A DNA stretch of 38,710 nt. Source: JAHECQ01 sp047638695 (lineage in GTDB: Bacteria; Actinomycetota; Acidimicrobiia; Acidimicrobiales; SZUA-35). Both the position numbers and the translations under genes were made by a program. Under the pieces are notes generated by a model. That model was not told where the DNA came from, did no database searches, and worked only from the letters and a program-made list of their open reading frames with translations. Positions 23,079 to 30,901 of the stretch are shown here, one piece after another (position 1 is the stretch's first letter; every line of letters begins with the position of its first letter). The stretch is taken from assembly GCA_047638695.1 (NCBI GenBank), contig JBLINY010000034.1, positions 1-38,710 on the forward strand, read 5' to 3'.

Positions 23079-23869
23079 CCCCACGAGTTCTCATACCCGT
23101 CGCTCTCGGTACCAACCGTGACCACGACTTGGCCGTTGCCTTCAAGGCGGCGGGAGCCGAGGCCGAGTGCGTACCTCTGACGGTGCTTCGATCGGGTGAG
23201 GTTCGGCTCGATGATTTCCAGATTCTGGGCGTGCCGGGCGGTTTCTCATACGGCGATGCCCTTGGTGCCGGCCGGCTCCTTGGCCTCGACCTCGCCGGTT
23301 GGTTCGCCGATCAGCTGCACGAGGCCGTGGCCCGCCAGATGCCGATTATTGGTATCTGCAACGGCTTCCAGGCGCTTGTACGAGCCGGATTGCTTCCAAG
23401 GAACACGCAGCCCGACGGTGAGTCATCAATTCGAACCGGCGCGGTCCTCACCGAGAATCTGTCGCACAAGTTTGAGTGCCGATGGGTATCCCTCGACCCC
23501 GTCTCGAAACGTTCTGTGTGGACATCTGAGCTCACTGAGCCCCTCCGGTGCCCGATCGCTCATGGCGAGGGGCGCTTCGTCTCCGACGACCTCGAGGTCC
23601 TAGAGGCGGCCGACCAGGTCGCCCTTCGTTATGTGAACGCTGACGGTTCGCCCGCGGCCGAGCACTACCCGGCGAACCCGAATGGGTCGGCCGGTGACGT
23701 GGCCGGGGTGTGTGACCCGTCGGGCCTGGTGCTCGGCCTGATGCCTCATCCCGAGGACCACGTAAATCATCGGCAGGACCCGCTACGGGGCCGTGGACCT
23801 GACGGTCAGGGTGGTGGCGGTCTGTGCCTCGGGCTGTTTGCTGCCGGTGTTGCCGCCGTCTCAGCCTGA
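23075..23869 (+). CDS. purQ: Phosphoribosylformylglycinamidine synthase glutaminase subunit PurQ
   Basis: A 264-residue class I glutamine amidotransferase giving ammonia to PurL. It shows 'QILGVPGGFSYGDALGAG', nucleophile Cys95 in 'GICNGFQALVRAG', 'CPIAHGEGRF', 'NPNGSAGDVAGVCDPSG', and the catalytic His-x-Glu in 'GLMPHPEDHV'. It is longer than the ~227-residue Bacillus PurQ. The 'NPNGS' section and Gly-rich C-terminus are in the style of the glutaminase paired with large PurL. The ATG overlaps the purL stop (ATGA). Confidence 0.93.
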   Translation: MTPRVLIPVALGTNRDHDLAVAFKAAGAEAECVPLTVLRSGEVRLDDFQILGVPGGFSYGDALGAGRLLGLDLAGWFADQLHEAVARQMPIIGICNGFQALVRAGLLPRNTQPDGESSIRTGAVLTENLSHKFECRWVSLDPVSKRSVWTSELTEPLRCPIAHGEGRFVSDDLEVLEAADQVALRYVNADGSPAAEHYPANPNGSAGDVAGVCDPSGLVLGLMPHPEDHVNHRQDPLRGRGPDGQGGGGLCLGLFAAGVAAVSA

Positions 23870-23891
23870 GCCGCTCGGTACAGTTCGGGAC

Positions 23892-24392
23892 GTGAGCGAC
23901 TCCGAGCAAGCCCCGCCTGTCGCCATCATCATGGGTAGCCAGTCCGACTGGCCGACTATGAAGCATGGCGCCGACACACTTGATGATCTTGGCGTTGGCT
24001 ATGCGGCCCGCATTGTGTCGGCCCATCGCACGCCCGACCGAATGGCCGACTTTGCCAAGGGCGCAAAGGCTGCCGGGGTGAAGGTCATCATCGCTGGCGC
24101 TGGTGGGGCCGCCCATCTGCCGGGGATGACCGCAGCCATGACACCGTTGCCTGTGTTTGGTGTGCCGATTCAATCGCAAGCTCTTTCCGGAAAAGACAGC
24201 CTTCTGTCGATCGTGCAGATGCCGGCTGGTATTCCCGTCGGCACCCTGGCCATAGGACGATCGGGTGCGGTCAACGCCGCGCTGCTGGCAGCCGCGGTGT
24301 TGGCCCTCGCTGATGATGCGCTTGCGGTCAGGCTCGATGCCTGGCGTCAACGGCAGAGTGACTCGATCGCTTTCACCCCCGTCGATGAGTGA
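23892..24392 (+). CDS. purE: N5-CAIR mutase PurE (class I)
   Basis: A 166-residue octameric enzyme that moves the carboxylate of N5-CAIR to give CAIR. Motifs are 'VAIIMGSQSDWPTMKHG', 'ARIVSAHRTPDRM' with the catalytic His, and 'IAGAGGAAHLPGMTAA'. The C-terminal 'GRSGAVNAALLAAAVLAL' is standard. I start at the GTG at 23892 (V-S-D-S-E), 22 nt after purQ. A longer in-frame start would lie in purQ. The stop overlaps the purK start by 8 nt, and PurE and PurK act one after the other. Confidence 0.94.
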   Translation: MSDSEQAPPVAIIMGSQSDWPTMKHGADTLDDLGVGYAARIVSAHRTPDRMADFAKGAKAAGVKVIIAGAGGAAHLPGMTAAMTPLPVFGVPIQSQALSGKDSLLSIVQMPAGIPVGTLAIGRSGAVNAALLAAAVLALADDALAVRLDAWRQRQSDSIAFTPVDE

Positions 24393-25482
24393 GTCCGCGC
24401 CTCCGGGTGACGACCCACCGCTTCAACCCGGAGCCGTCATCGGCATTCTTGGTGGTGGCCAGCTGGCTCGCATGTTGGCGATGGCCGCCGCTCGACTCGG
24501 GTATCGCACGGTCGTGCTCGATCCGGACCCGATTGCCCCCGCTGCTCAGGTATGCAACGACCACGTTGTCAGTGCCTACGACGATCCGCAGGGCTTGGCT
24601 CGGCTAGCCGAAATAGCCGACGTCGTCACCTACGAGTTCGAAAATGTGCCGGAGGACGCGGTCGAGATTTTGTTGCCCCGAGTGGATGTCCGGCCCAACG
24701 TTCGGGCCCTCGCCGTGGCCCAGGACCGCCTGGCCGAAAAGACGTTCTTGAACCAGGCCGGCATCCCGACCGCTGCTTTTCATCTTGTCGATTCCCAGGC
24801 CGACCTCGTCGCCGCGGTCGATCAGCTTGGCGGCCGAGCCATTGTGAAGACCCGCCGGTTGGGTTACGACGGCAAAGGTCAACTGCGTATCGAAGGCGAG
24901 ATACCGGCCGATGGTTTCGAGCAACTCGGATCGGTGCCCTGCATTGCCGAAGAGTTGGTCGACTTCACCGACGAGATATCCGTCATCGGGGTGCGTTCAG
25001 CAACAGGCGAGGTCGTCTGTTTCGATCCTGCTCGCAACGTTCACATCAACGGAATTCTCTCTACTTCTACCGTGCCCTCAGGTCTGGGGCCCGACATCGA
25101 ACGCCGAGCGGCCGACGCAACGACCGCGCTCTTGGAAGAACTCCGGTATGTGGGTGCTCTTGGCCTCGAACTTTTCGTGCTGCCGACGGGAGAGCTGCTG
25201 GCCAACGAGTTCGCACCGCGAGTGCACAACTCGGGCCACTGGACCGAGGTTGCATGTGTGGTGTCGCAGTTTGAGCAGCATGTGCGAGCGGTAGCTGGGT
25301 TGCCGCTGGTCGATCCCGGCCGCCACGCCGACTGCGTGATGACCAATCTCATCGGTGCCGACGTTGCGAGATTGCCCGAGCTCATTCGACAGACCGACAC
25401 CATGGTGCATCTCTACGGGAAGCGTGACGTGCGATCGGATCGAAAGATGGGGCACATCACACAAATTCGTCGAATCAGCTGA
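24385..25482 (+). CDS. purK: N5-carboxyaminoimidazole ribonucleotide synthase PurK
   Basis: A 365-residue ATP-grasp enzyme making N5-CAIR from AIR, bicarbonate and ATP. The N-terminal 'VIGILGGGQLARMLAMAAARLG' and 'VVTYEFENVPEDAV' are diagnostic of PurK. The ATP-grasp part has 'AIVKTRRLGYDGKGQ', 'CIAEELVDFTDEISVIGVR' and 'LANEFAPRVHNSGHWT'. The ATG at 24385 overlaps purE by 8 nt. The frame is open upstream but reads purE codons out of frame. It ends 55 nt before purC. Confidence 0.94.
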   Translation: MSESAPPGDDPPLQPGAVIGILGGGQLARMLAMAAARLGYRTVVLDPDPIAPAAQVCNDHVVSAYDDPQGLARLAEIADVVTYEFENVPEDAVEILLPRVDVRPNVRALAVAQDRLAEKTFLNQAGIPTAAFHLVDSQADLVAAVDQLGGRAIVKTRRLGYDGKGQLRIEGEIPADGFEQLGSVPCIAEELVDFTDEISVIGVRSATGEVVCFDPARNVHINGILSTSTVPSGLGPDIERRAADATTALLEELRYVGALGLELFVLPTGELLANEFAPRVHNSGHWTEVACVVSQFEQHVRAVAGLPLVDPGRHADCVMTNLIGADVARLPELIRQTDTMVHLYGKRDVRSDRKMGHITQIRRIS

Positions 25483-25537
25483 CGGATTGTGGCCCGAGAG
25501 TGAACGTTTACTCCGGCCAGGTGCCAGACTGTTGGTT

Positions 25538-26491
25538 GTGGGACTTGCGGGTGTAGCGAGCGCGTTGTCGAGCCTCTCGTTCGACCTCCCCGGACATCAG
25601 TCGGGCAAGGTCCGCGAGTCGTGGCAACTCCCCAACGATCGCCGCCTCCTCGTCACCAGTGACCGACTCAGCGCCTTCGATCGAGTTATCGGGTTGGTAC
25701 CCCACAAAGGCCAGGTTCTGAACCAGCTGTCGGCGTGGTGGTTCGAGAACACAAGAGACATCGTGGCCAATCACGCCATTGGTTTGCCCGACCCCAATGC
25801 GCTCATTGCCGTGGACGCCACGCCGTTGCCGGTCGAGGTCGTCGTACGAGGCCGGCTGACCGGAAGCACGTCAACGTCAGTGCTTCCCCGCTACCTCGAT
25901 GGCGAGCGCACCCTGTACGGGCACGAGCTACCCGATGGTCTGGAACCCCATGGCCCGCTGCCTCATCCGATCATTACGCCAACCACCAAAGCGGCGGCGG
26001 GCGAGCACGATCAGCCGACCACGGCGGAAGAGGTTGCTCAGTCCGGTCTGGTCGATCCAACGATGTGGCTGGAGATCCAGCAGATCGCGTTGCAGTTGTT
26101 CGAACGTGGTGTTGCCGTGGCCGATGAGGTCGGGTTTGTACTGGCCGATACCAAGTATGAGTTCGGGGTTGGCCCCGATGGCACTCTGCTGCTGATTGAT
26201 GAAGTGCACACCCCGGATTCGTCTCGGTACTGGCCGAAGGTATCGCTCGATCGATTGCTCGCTGAAGGCAAGCCTCCAGAGGGCTACGACAAAGAACCTG
26301 TTCGGCTTGCGCTCGGTGATCTTGGCTACGTCGGAGACGGTGAGGTTCCAGAGCTTGCGAACGAGGTCTGGCAGCAAACGTCCGACCGCTATCTCGAGCT
26401 TTACGAACGCATCACCGGTGATCTGTTCATACCCGGCGTGCAGCCCATCGAAGAACGTATCAAGGCAAATCTCTCAGCTCACCTCAACTGA
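25538..26491 (+). CDS. purC: SAICAR synthase PurC
   Basis: A 317-residue ligase that joins CAIR to aspartate. It shows 'DLPGHQSGKVRESWQLPND', 'LLVTSDRLSAFDRVIG', 'VEVVVRGRLTGSTSTS', 'HPIITPTTKAAAGEHDQPTT', 'FVLADTKYEFGVGPDG', 'LLIDEVHTPDSSRYW' and 'YDKEPVRLAL'. Its length fits the ~300-residue actinobacterial and fungal type rather than the ~240-residue Bacillus type. I take the in-frame GTG at 25538 as start because it gives the expected distance to the conserved SGKVR segment. TTG at 25532 is an alternative, and any longer frame runs into purK. Confidence 0.92.
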   Translation: MGLAGVASALSSLSFDLPGHQSGKVRESWQLPNDRRLLVTSDRLSAFDRVIGLVPHKGQVLNQLSAWWFENTRDIVANHAIGLPDPNALIAVDATPLPVEVVVRGRLTGSTSTSVLPRYLDGERTLYGHELPDGLEPHGPLPHPIITPTTKAAAGEHDQPTTAEEVAQSGLVDPTMWLEIQQIALQLFERGVAVADEVGFVLADTKYEFGVGPDGTLLLIDEVHTPDSSRYWPKVSLDRLLAEGKPPEGYDKEPVRLALGDLGYVGDGEVPELANEVWQQTSDRYLELYERITGDLFIPGVQPIEERIKANLSAHLN

Positions 26492-26506
26492 CGGAGTATC
26501 CCTCTC

Positions 26507-27952
26507 GTGTCGAACTTCGAAATCGCCAACGATCCGATGGACATGGACCGGCCCAAAGAAGAATGCGGCGTCGTCGGCATTTCAACTCGAGGGGACGAGG
26601 CGGCTCGGCTGGCGTTCTTTGGTTTGTATGCGCTCCAGCACCGGGGTCAAGAAGCGGCTGGAATCGCCGTGTCCGACGGTCGTGCCGTGAGGATGCACAA
26701 GGACATGGGCTTGGTCAGCCAGGTCTTTGACCAACAGGCGTTGGCGCCCCTGGTTGGTGGAATGGCGATTGGTCACAATCGCTACTCGACCACTGGTTCG
26801 AACTCTGAGCGAAATGTGCAGCCGTATGTCGTGGAGACGATGTACGGCCCGCTTGGGGTCGCTCACAACGGAAATCTCGTCAACGCCGATCAGTTGCGCT
26901 CGAGTTTGCTCGAACGGGGTGCCGGGCTGCAGTCGTCCTCCGATTCTGAGGTGTTGGCGTTGATGCTGGCGGCGGCGGAAGGCGACACGTGGGAAGACCG
27001 GCTCGCGGCGGTCATGCCGCAGTGGACCGGAGCGTTTTCGCTGGTCGTCATTTGCGGTACCAAAGTGTTGGCAGCCCGCGACCCTTGGGGTTTCCGACCA
27101 CTGTCGATGGGCCGGCTGCCGGGCGGAGGCCACGCCGTTGCGTCAGAGACCGGGGCGCTTCGGACACTCGGTTGCGAGCAGATCAGCGAAATCGGCCCTG
27201 GCGAGATCGTTGTTCTCCAGGGTGAGTTGGCCCGCACCCACCGGGCGGTCGAACCAAAAGCCGAACAGGCTCGTTGCACCTTCGAACACATCTACTTCTC
27301 GCGTCCCGACGCGGTCTGGGATGGCCTCAGCATCCACCAGGTTCGCCAGCGGCTAGGTGCCGAACTGGCCCGCGAGCATCCGGTCGAGGCCGATGTCGTT
27401 GTGCCCGTGCCCGATTCGTCGATGCCGGCTGCGATCGGCTTCGCCGCACAGTCGGGGATCACCTACAACGAGGGTTTCGTCAAGAATCGCTATATCGGCC
27501 GAACCTTCATCGAGCCAACCGATGATCTGCGCCGCAGTGGCGTCAAGCTGAAATTCAACACGCTGGAAGAGAACATCTTCGGCAAGCGGGTCGTGGTGAT
27601 CGACGACTCGATCGTCCGTGGCACGACGTCGGGACCGCTGGTTCGCATGCTCCGCGAGGCGGGTGCCACCGAAGTGCACGTGCGTATTACCTGCCCGCCA
27701 ATCGCTCACCCCTGCTTCTTTGGCGTCGATATGGGCAGCTACGAGGAACTCATCGCTCACCAGCTGGGTGTGCCCGAGATTTGCGACCACATCGGTGCCA
27801 ACAGTCTTGGGTTCTTGTCGGTTGACCGGATGATGTCGGCCCTCGGCCGCACCGAGGGTTACTGCAACGCCTGTTTCACCGGCTCCTACCCGGTGCCGGT
27901 ACAGCTGACGCTTGCGACGACGAAGAAGCGATTCGACGGCGTCCTCGGGTGA
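26507..27952 (+). CDS. purF: Amidophosphoribosyltransferase PurF
   Basis: A 481-residue enzyme making phosphoribosylamine from PRPP and glutamine, the first committed purine step. The N-terminal nucleophile glutaminase cysteine is Cys20 in 'KEECGVVGIS' after a short propeptide. 'IGHNRYSTTGSN', 'GVAHNGNLVNADQLR' and 'AARDPWGFRPLSMG' complete that half. The phosphoribosyltransferase half has the PRPP loop 'RVVVIDDSIVRGTTSG'. Cysteines in 'RITCPPIAHPCFFG' and 'GYCNACFTGSYPV' match the Fe-S ligands of the Bacillus-type enzyme. It starts with GTG, 15 nt after purC. AMP and GMP feedback is expected from the family. Confidence 0.94.
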   Translation: MSNFEIANDPMDMDRPKEECGVVGISTRGDEAARLAFFGLYALQHRGQEAAGIAVSDGRAVRMHKDMGLVSQVFDQQALAPLVGGMAIGHNRYSTTGSNSERNVQPYVVETMYGPLGVAHNGNLVNADQLRSSLLERGAGLQSSSDSEVLALMLAAAEGDTWEDRLAAVMPQWTGAFSLVVICGTKVLAARDPWGFRPLSMGRLPGGGHAVASETGALRTLGCEQISEIGPGEIVVLQGELARTHRAVEPKAEQARCTFEHIYFSRPDAVWDGLSIHQVRQRLGAELAREHPVEADVVVPVPDSSMPAAIGFAAQSGITYNEGFVKNRYIGRTFIEPTDDLRRSGVKLKFNTLEENIFGKRVVVIDDSIVRGTTSGPLVRMLREAGATEVHVRITCPPIAHPCFFGVDMGSYEELIAHQLGVPEICDHIGANSLGFLSVDRMMSALGRTEGYCNACFTGSYPVPVQLTLATTKKRFDGVLG

Positions 27953-28004
27953 GCATGCGCGGATTGGTAACGATGCTTGGTCTGGCCAGAGGGCTTGCTT
28001 CCAT

Positions 28005-28010
28005 GGGAGA
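28005..28010 (+). promoter_or_regulatory. Ribosome binding site setting the start of purD-purM
   Basis: GGGAGA lies 6 nt ahead of the ATG at 28017, which begins the conserved 'NVLLLGSGGREHA'. An in-frame start 105 nt earlier lies inside purF. Confidence 0.6.
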
Positions 28011-28016
28011 ACGCTG

Positions 28017-30311
28017 ATGAACGTCCTGCTACTCGGATCGGGCGGCCGAGAGCACGCCATGGCCGACGCGCTGCTACGTAGCCGTCTTGGCGAGCTGCAG
28101 CTCTTCGTTGCTCCGGGCAACGCCGGCACCACACAGTTCAATGTTGCGCTCGACCTCGACGATCACGAGGACATCGTCAGCTTTTGCGAGAGCGAGAGCA
28201 TCGATCTTGTGGTTGTCGGACCTGAGGCGCCGTTGGTCGAGGGACTGGCCGATGATCTCATGGCGTGTGGGATTGCCTGCTTTGGGCCGAGTGCTGCCGC
28301 AGCGCAGCTGGAAGGTTCGAAAGCCTTCACTCGTGAGTTCGCCAGCCGTCACGGCATCCCGGGCCCTCGCTCAGCCAAATTCACCGACGTGGAACAGGCC
28401 GTCGCCTGGCTTGACGAGATCGGCAAGCCGGTCGTTGTGAAAGCCGATGGCCTCGCTGGCGGCAAGGGTGTGGTCATTCCCGCCGACCGGGTCGAGACCG
28501 AACGAGCGATCTTCGAGATGCTGTCTGGGCAGTCGATGGGTGCGGCCGGCACCACCATTGTTCTGGAAGAATGCCTCGAAGGCGAGGAACTGTCGCTCAT
28601 CGGGTTCTGCGATGGCAAGACGGTGAGGGCCTTGCCACCAGCCCAGGATCATAAGCGGGTCGGAGAGGGTGACACTGGCTTGAACACCGGTGGTATGGGG
28701 GCCTTCGCCCCTGTTCCCGGGGTTACCGCAACCCAGGTCATCGAATACACGGCCAGCTTTCTTCAGCGGGCCGTCGATGGCATGGCCACCGAAGGCACCC
28801 CCTACGTCGGAATGCTCTACGCCGGGCTCATGCTCACCAGCGACGGGCCCCGACTGATCGAGTACAACTGCCGCTTCGGCGACCCTGAGGCACAGGTGCT
28901 GCTGTCGCTGCTTGACGCCGACCTGCTTGTCGTCATGTTGGCGTGCATTGAGGGTCGTCTCGACGAGATCGATCTGGCGACAACCGGGGCCACGGCGGCC
29001 GCGGTTGTGGTTGCCGCCGATGGCTACCCTGCTGCGCCCCGCTCCGACATTGCGATCCCGAAGATCAAGTTGGGTCGAGCCCAGCTGTTTCACGCGGGGA
29101 CCAAGATCGACGACGCTGGCCAGCTTGTTTCGGCCGGCGGTCGCGTCCTGAATGTCGTGGGTACCGGAGCCGATCTGGCGTCCGCACTTGATGTTGCCTA
29201 CGACGTCGTTGATCAGCTGACGGGGGACGAGACGGGCCTGTTCGCCAGAAACGACATTGGCTGGCGGCACCTTCCGCGCGACGCATACGAGGCTGCCGGC
29301 GTCTCCCTCGGTGCGGGAGCCGCCACCACTGCTCGTATTGCTTCAGCGGTGAAGAGCACACATGACGATCGAGTGATCGCCGGGCTCGGCAGTTTCGGCG
29401 GGGTGTTCGATGTGTCGGCCTTCGCCAACCTTGACCAGCCGTTGTTGGTGGCGACCACCGATGGTGTCGGCACAAAGACCGTCTTGGCCGAGCAGCTCGA
29501 TCGATGGGAAGGCTGCGGTGCCGACATCGTGAACCACGGCATCAACGACGTGCTGGTTCAGGGCGCCAAACCGCTTTTCTTCCTCGACACCGTGGCCTCC
29601 GCAACTCTCGATCCCGAGATTGTTGGCCGGGTTGTCGACGGTATGGCTGAAGCATGCCGGAACAGCGGCTGCGTGCTGCTGGGCGGCGAAACCGCAGAGA
29701 TGCCCGACGTACTCACTGCTGGTGCGGTCGATATTGCCGGAACGCTGGTTGGGGTGGTTGAACGCTCGAAGTTGCTGCCCCGGGCAGGAATCGTGCCCGG
29801 TCACCTCCTGGTCGGTTTGGCTTCATCGGGCCTTCACACCAACGGTTACAGCTTGGCCCGCAAGGTGGTCGGCGAACTCGATCTCAACAGCCCGTTACCG
29901 GGAGGTACTGGCGAGTCGATCGGCGAGGCCTTGCTCGCCGTCCACCGAAGTTACCTCGCCCCGCTGGGCCGGGCGCTCGAACAGGACTTGATCGACGGTT
30001 TGGCCCACATCACGGGTGGCGGGCTCATCGACAACTTGCCTCGGATCCTGCCGGATGGCTGTGGCGCCGAGATCGACCCGACATCGTGGGACATGCCGCC
30101 GTTGTTCAAGTTCTTGGTCGCCCGCGCCGGACTTAGCCAGTTCGATGCGTTCAACATCCTTAACTGCGGCATTGGCATGGTTGCCGTCGTGGCCCCCGAT
30201 TGCGTCGACGCCGTTCGAGAGGCCATTGCCGAGGAAACATGGGTGATCGGCACGGTGACTCAAGGTGAAGGGGTACGCATCGCCGGTGGTGCCAAGGCAG
30301 ACGCCTTGTGA
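28017..30311 (+). CDS. purDM: Bifunctional GAR synthetase / AIR synthetase (PurD-PurM fusion)
   Basis: A 764-residue fusion of two purine enzymes usually encoded separately in bacteria. Residues 1-~418 are PurD: 'VLLLGSGGREHAMADAL', 'VVVGPEAPLVEGLADDL', 'KPVVVKADGLAGGKGVV', 'QDHKRVGEGDTGLNTGGMGA' and 'IEYNCRFGDPEAQ', ending with the normal PurD terminus 'LFARNDIGWRHL'. From residue 422 PurM begins at its usual start 'DAYEAAGVSLGAG'. 'VKSTHDDRVIAGLGSFGGVF', 'VATTDGVGTKTVLAEQ', 'NHGINDVLVQGAKPLFFLD', 'LLGGETAEMPDV' and 'HITGGGLIDNLPRILPDG' follow. Only about four residues link the domains. PurD makes GAR from phosphoribosylamine and PurM closes FGAM to AIR. The architecture equals yeast Ade5,7. 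The stop overlaps the purN GTG by 4 nt. Confidence 0.95.
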   Translation: MNVLLLGSGGREHAMADALLRSRLGELQLFVAPGNAGTTQFNVALDLDDHEDIVSFCESESIDLVVVGPEAPLVEGLADDLMACGIACFGPSAAAAQLEGSKAFTREFASRHGIPGPRSAKFTDVEQAVAWLDEIGKPVVVKADGLAGGKGVVIPADRVETERAIFEMLSGQSMGAAGTTIVLEECLEGEELSLIGFCDGKTVRALPPAQDHKRVGEGDTGLNTGGMGAFAPVPGVTATQVIEYTASFLQRAVDGMATEGTPYVGMLYAGLMLTSDGPRLIEYNCRFGDPEAQVLLSLLDADLLVVMLACIEGRLDEIDLATTGATAAAVVVAADGYPAAPRSDIAIPKIKLGRAQLFHAGTKIDDAGQLVSAGGRVLNVVGTGADLASALDVAYDVVDQLTGDETGLFARNDIGWRHLPRDAYEAAGVSLGAGAATTARIASAVKSTHDDRVIAGLGSFGGVFDVSAFANLDQPLLVATTDGVGTKTVLAEQLDRWEGCGADIVNHGINDVLVQGAKPLFFLDTVASATLDPEIVGRVVDGMAEACRNSGCVLLGGETAEMPDVLTAGAVDIAGTLVGVVERSKLLPRAGIVPGHLLVGLASSGLHTNGYSLARKVVGELDLNSPLPGGTGESIGEALLAVHRSYLAPLGRALEQDLIDGLAHITGGGLIDNLPRILPDGCGAEIDPTSWDMPPLFKFLVARAGLSQFDAFNILNCGIGMVAVVAPDCVDAVREAIAEETWVIGTVTQGEGVRIAGGAKADAL

Positions 30312-30901
30312 GCCCTCGCCTGGTGGTGTTGGTGTCGGGGAACGGCAGCAACCTCCAGGCGCTCATTGACGCGAGCACGAGCGGCGACCTCGATGCGCAC
30401 ATCGTGGCGGTCGTTGCCAACAAATCTGATGCTTACGGGCTCGAGCGGGCGACTGCAGCCGGCATCGACACGGTCGTCGTAGCTGCCGACGGCGCCAAAC
30501 GTCCTGATTACGACCGCCGCCTCGCTGACACCGTCGCTGAGTTCCGACCCGACGTCGTCGTGCTCGCAGGCTGGATGCGGATTCTCACCGCCAACTTCCT
30601 CGACTGTTTCCGGGTGCTGAATCTCCACCCTGCGCTGCCCGGACAATTTGCTGGCACCCACGCCATCGAACGAGCATTCGAGGCTTGGCAACAGGGCACG
30701 ATCGCCTCTTCGGGGGTCATGGTGCACTGGGTTCCCGATGAGGGCGTTGACGTCGGTCCGGTCATCGACACCACGATGGTTGGCTTTGAAGAAGGCGACA
30801 CGCTCGCAACTTTCTCCGAACGAATGCATGAAGCCGAACACCGACTCCTCGTTCACTCGGTACAACTGGTGTTGTCACAGGTGAAGGAAACCACGCGATG
30901 A
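30308..30901 (+). CDS. purN: GAR transformylase PurN
   Basis: A 197-residue 10-formyltetrahydrofolate-dependent enzyme converting GAR to FGAR. The N-terminal loop is 'VVLVSGNGSNLQALIDA', the catalytic Asn-x-His is in 'VLNLHPALPGQFAGTHAIE', and the catalytic Asp is in 'WVPDEGVDVGPVID'. The HPALPG-F-x-G-THAIE form and the 'ERMHEAEHRLLVHSVQ' tail are close to yeast Ade8 as I recall it, and differ from the E. coli-type HPSLLP. The GTG start overlaps the purD-purM stop (GTGA) and the stop overlaps the guaB ATG (ATGA), so translation is coupled on both sides. Confidence 0.93.
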   Translation: MSPRLVVLVSGNGSNLQALIDASTSGDLDAHIVAVVANKSDAYGLERATAAGIDTVVVAADGAKRPDYDRRLADTVAEFRPDVVVLAGWMRILTANFLDCFRVLNLHPALPGQFAGTHAIERAFEAWQQGTIASSGVMVHWVPDEGVDVGPVIDTTMVGFEEGDTLATFSERMHEAEHRLLVHSVQLVLSQVKETTR

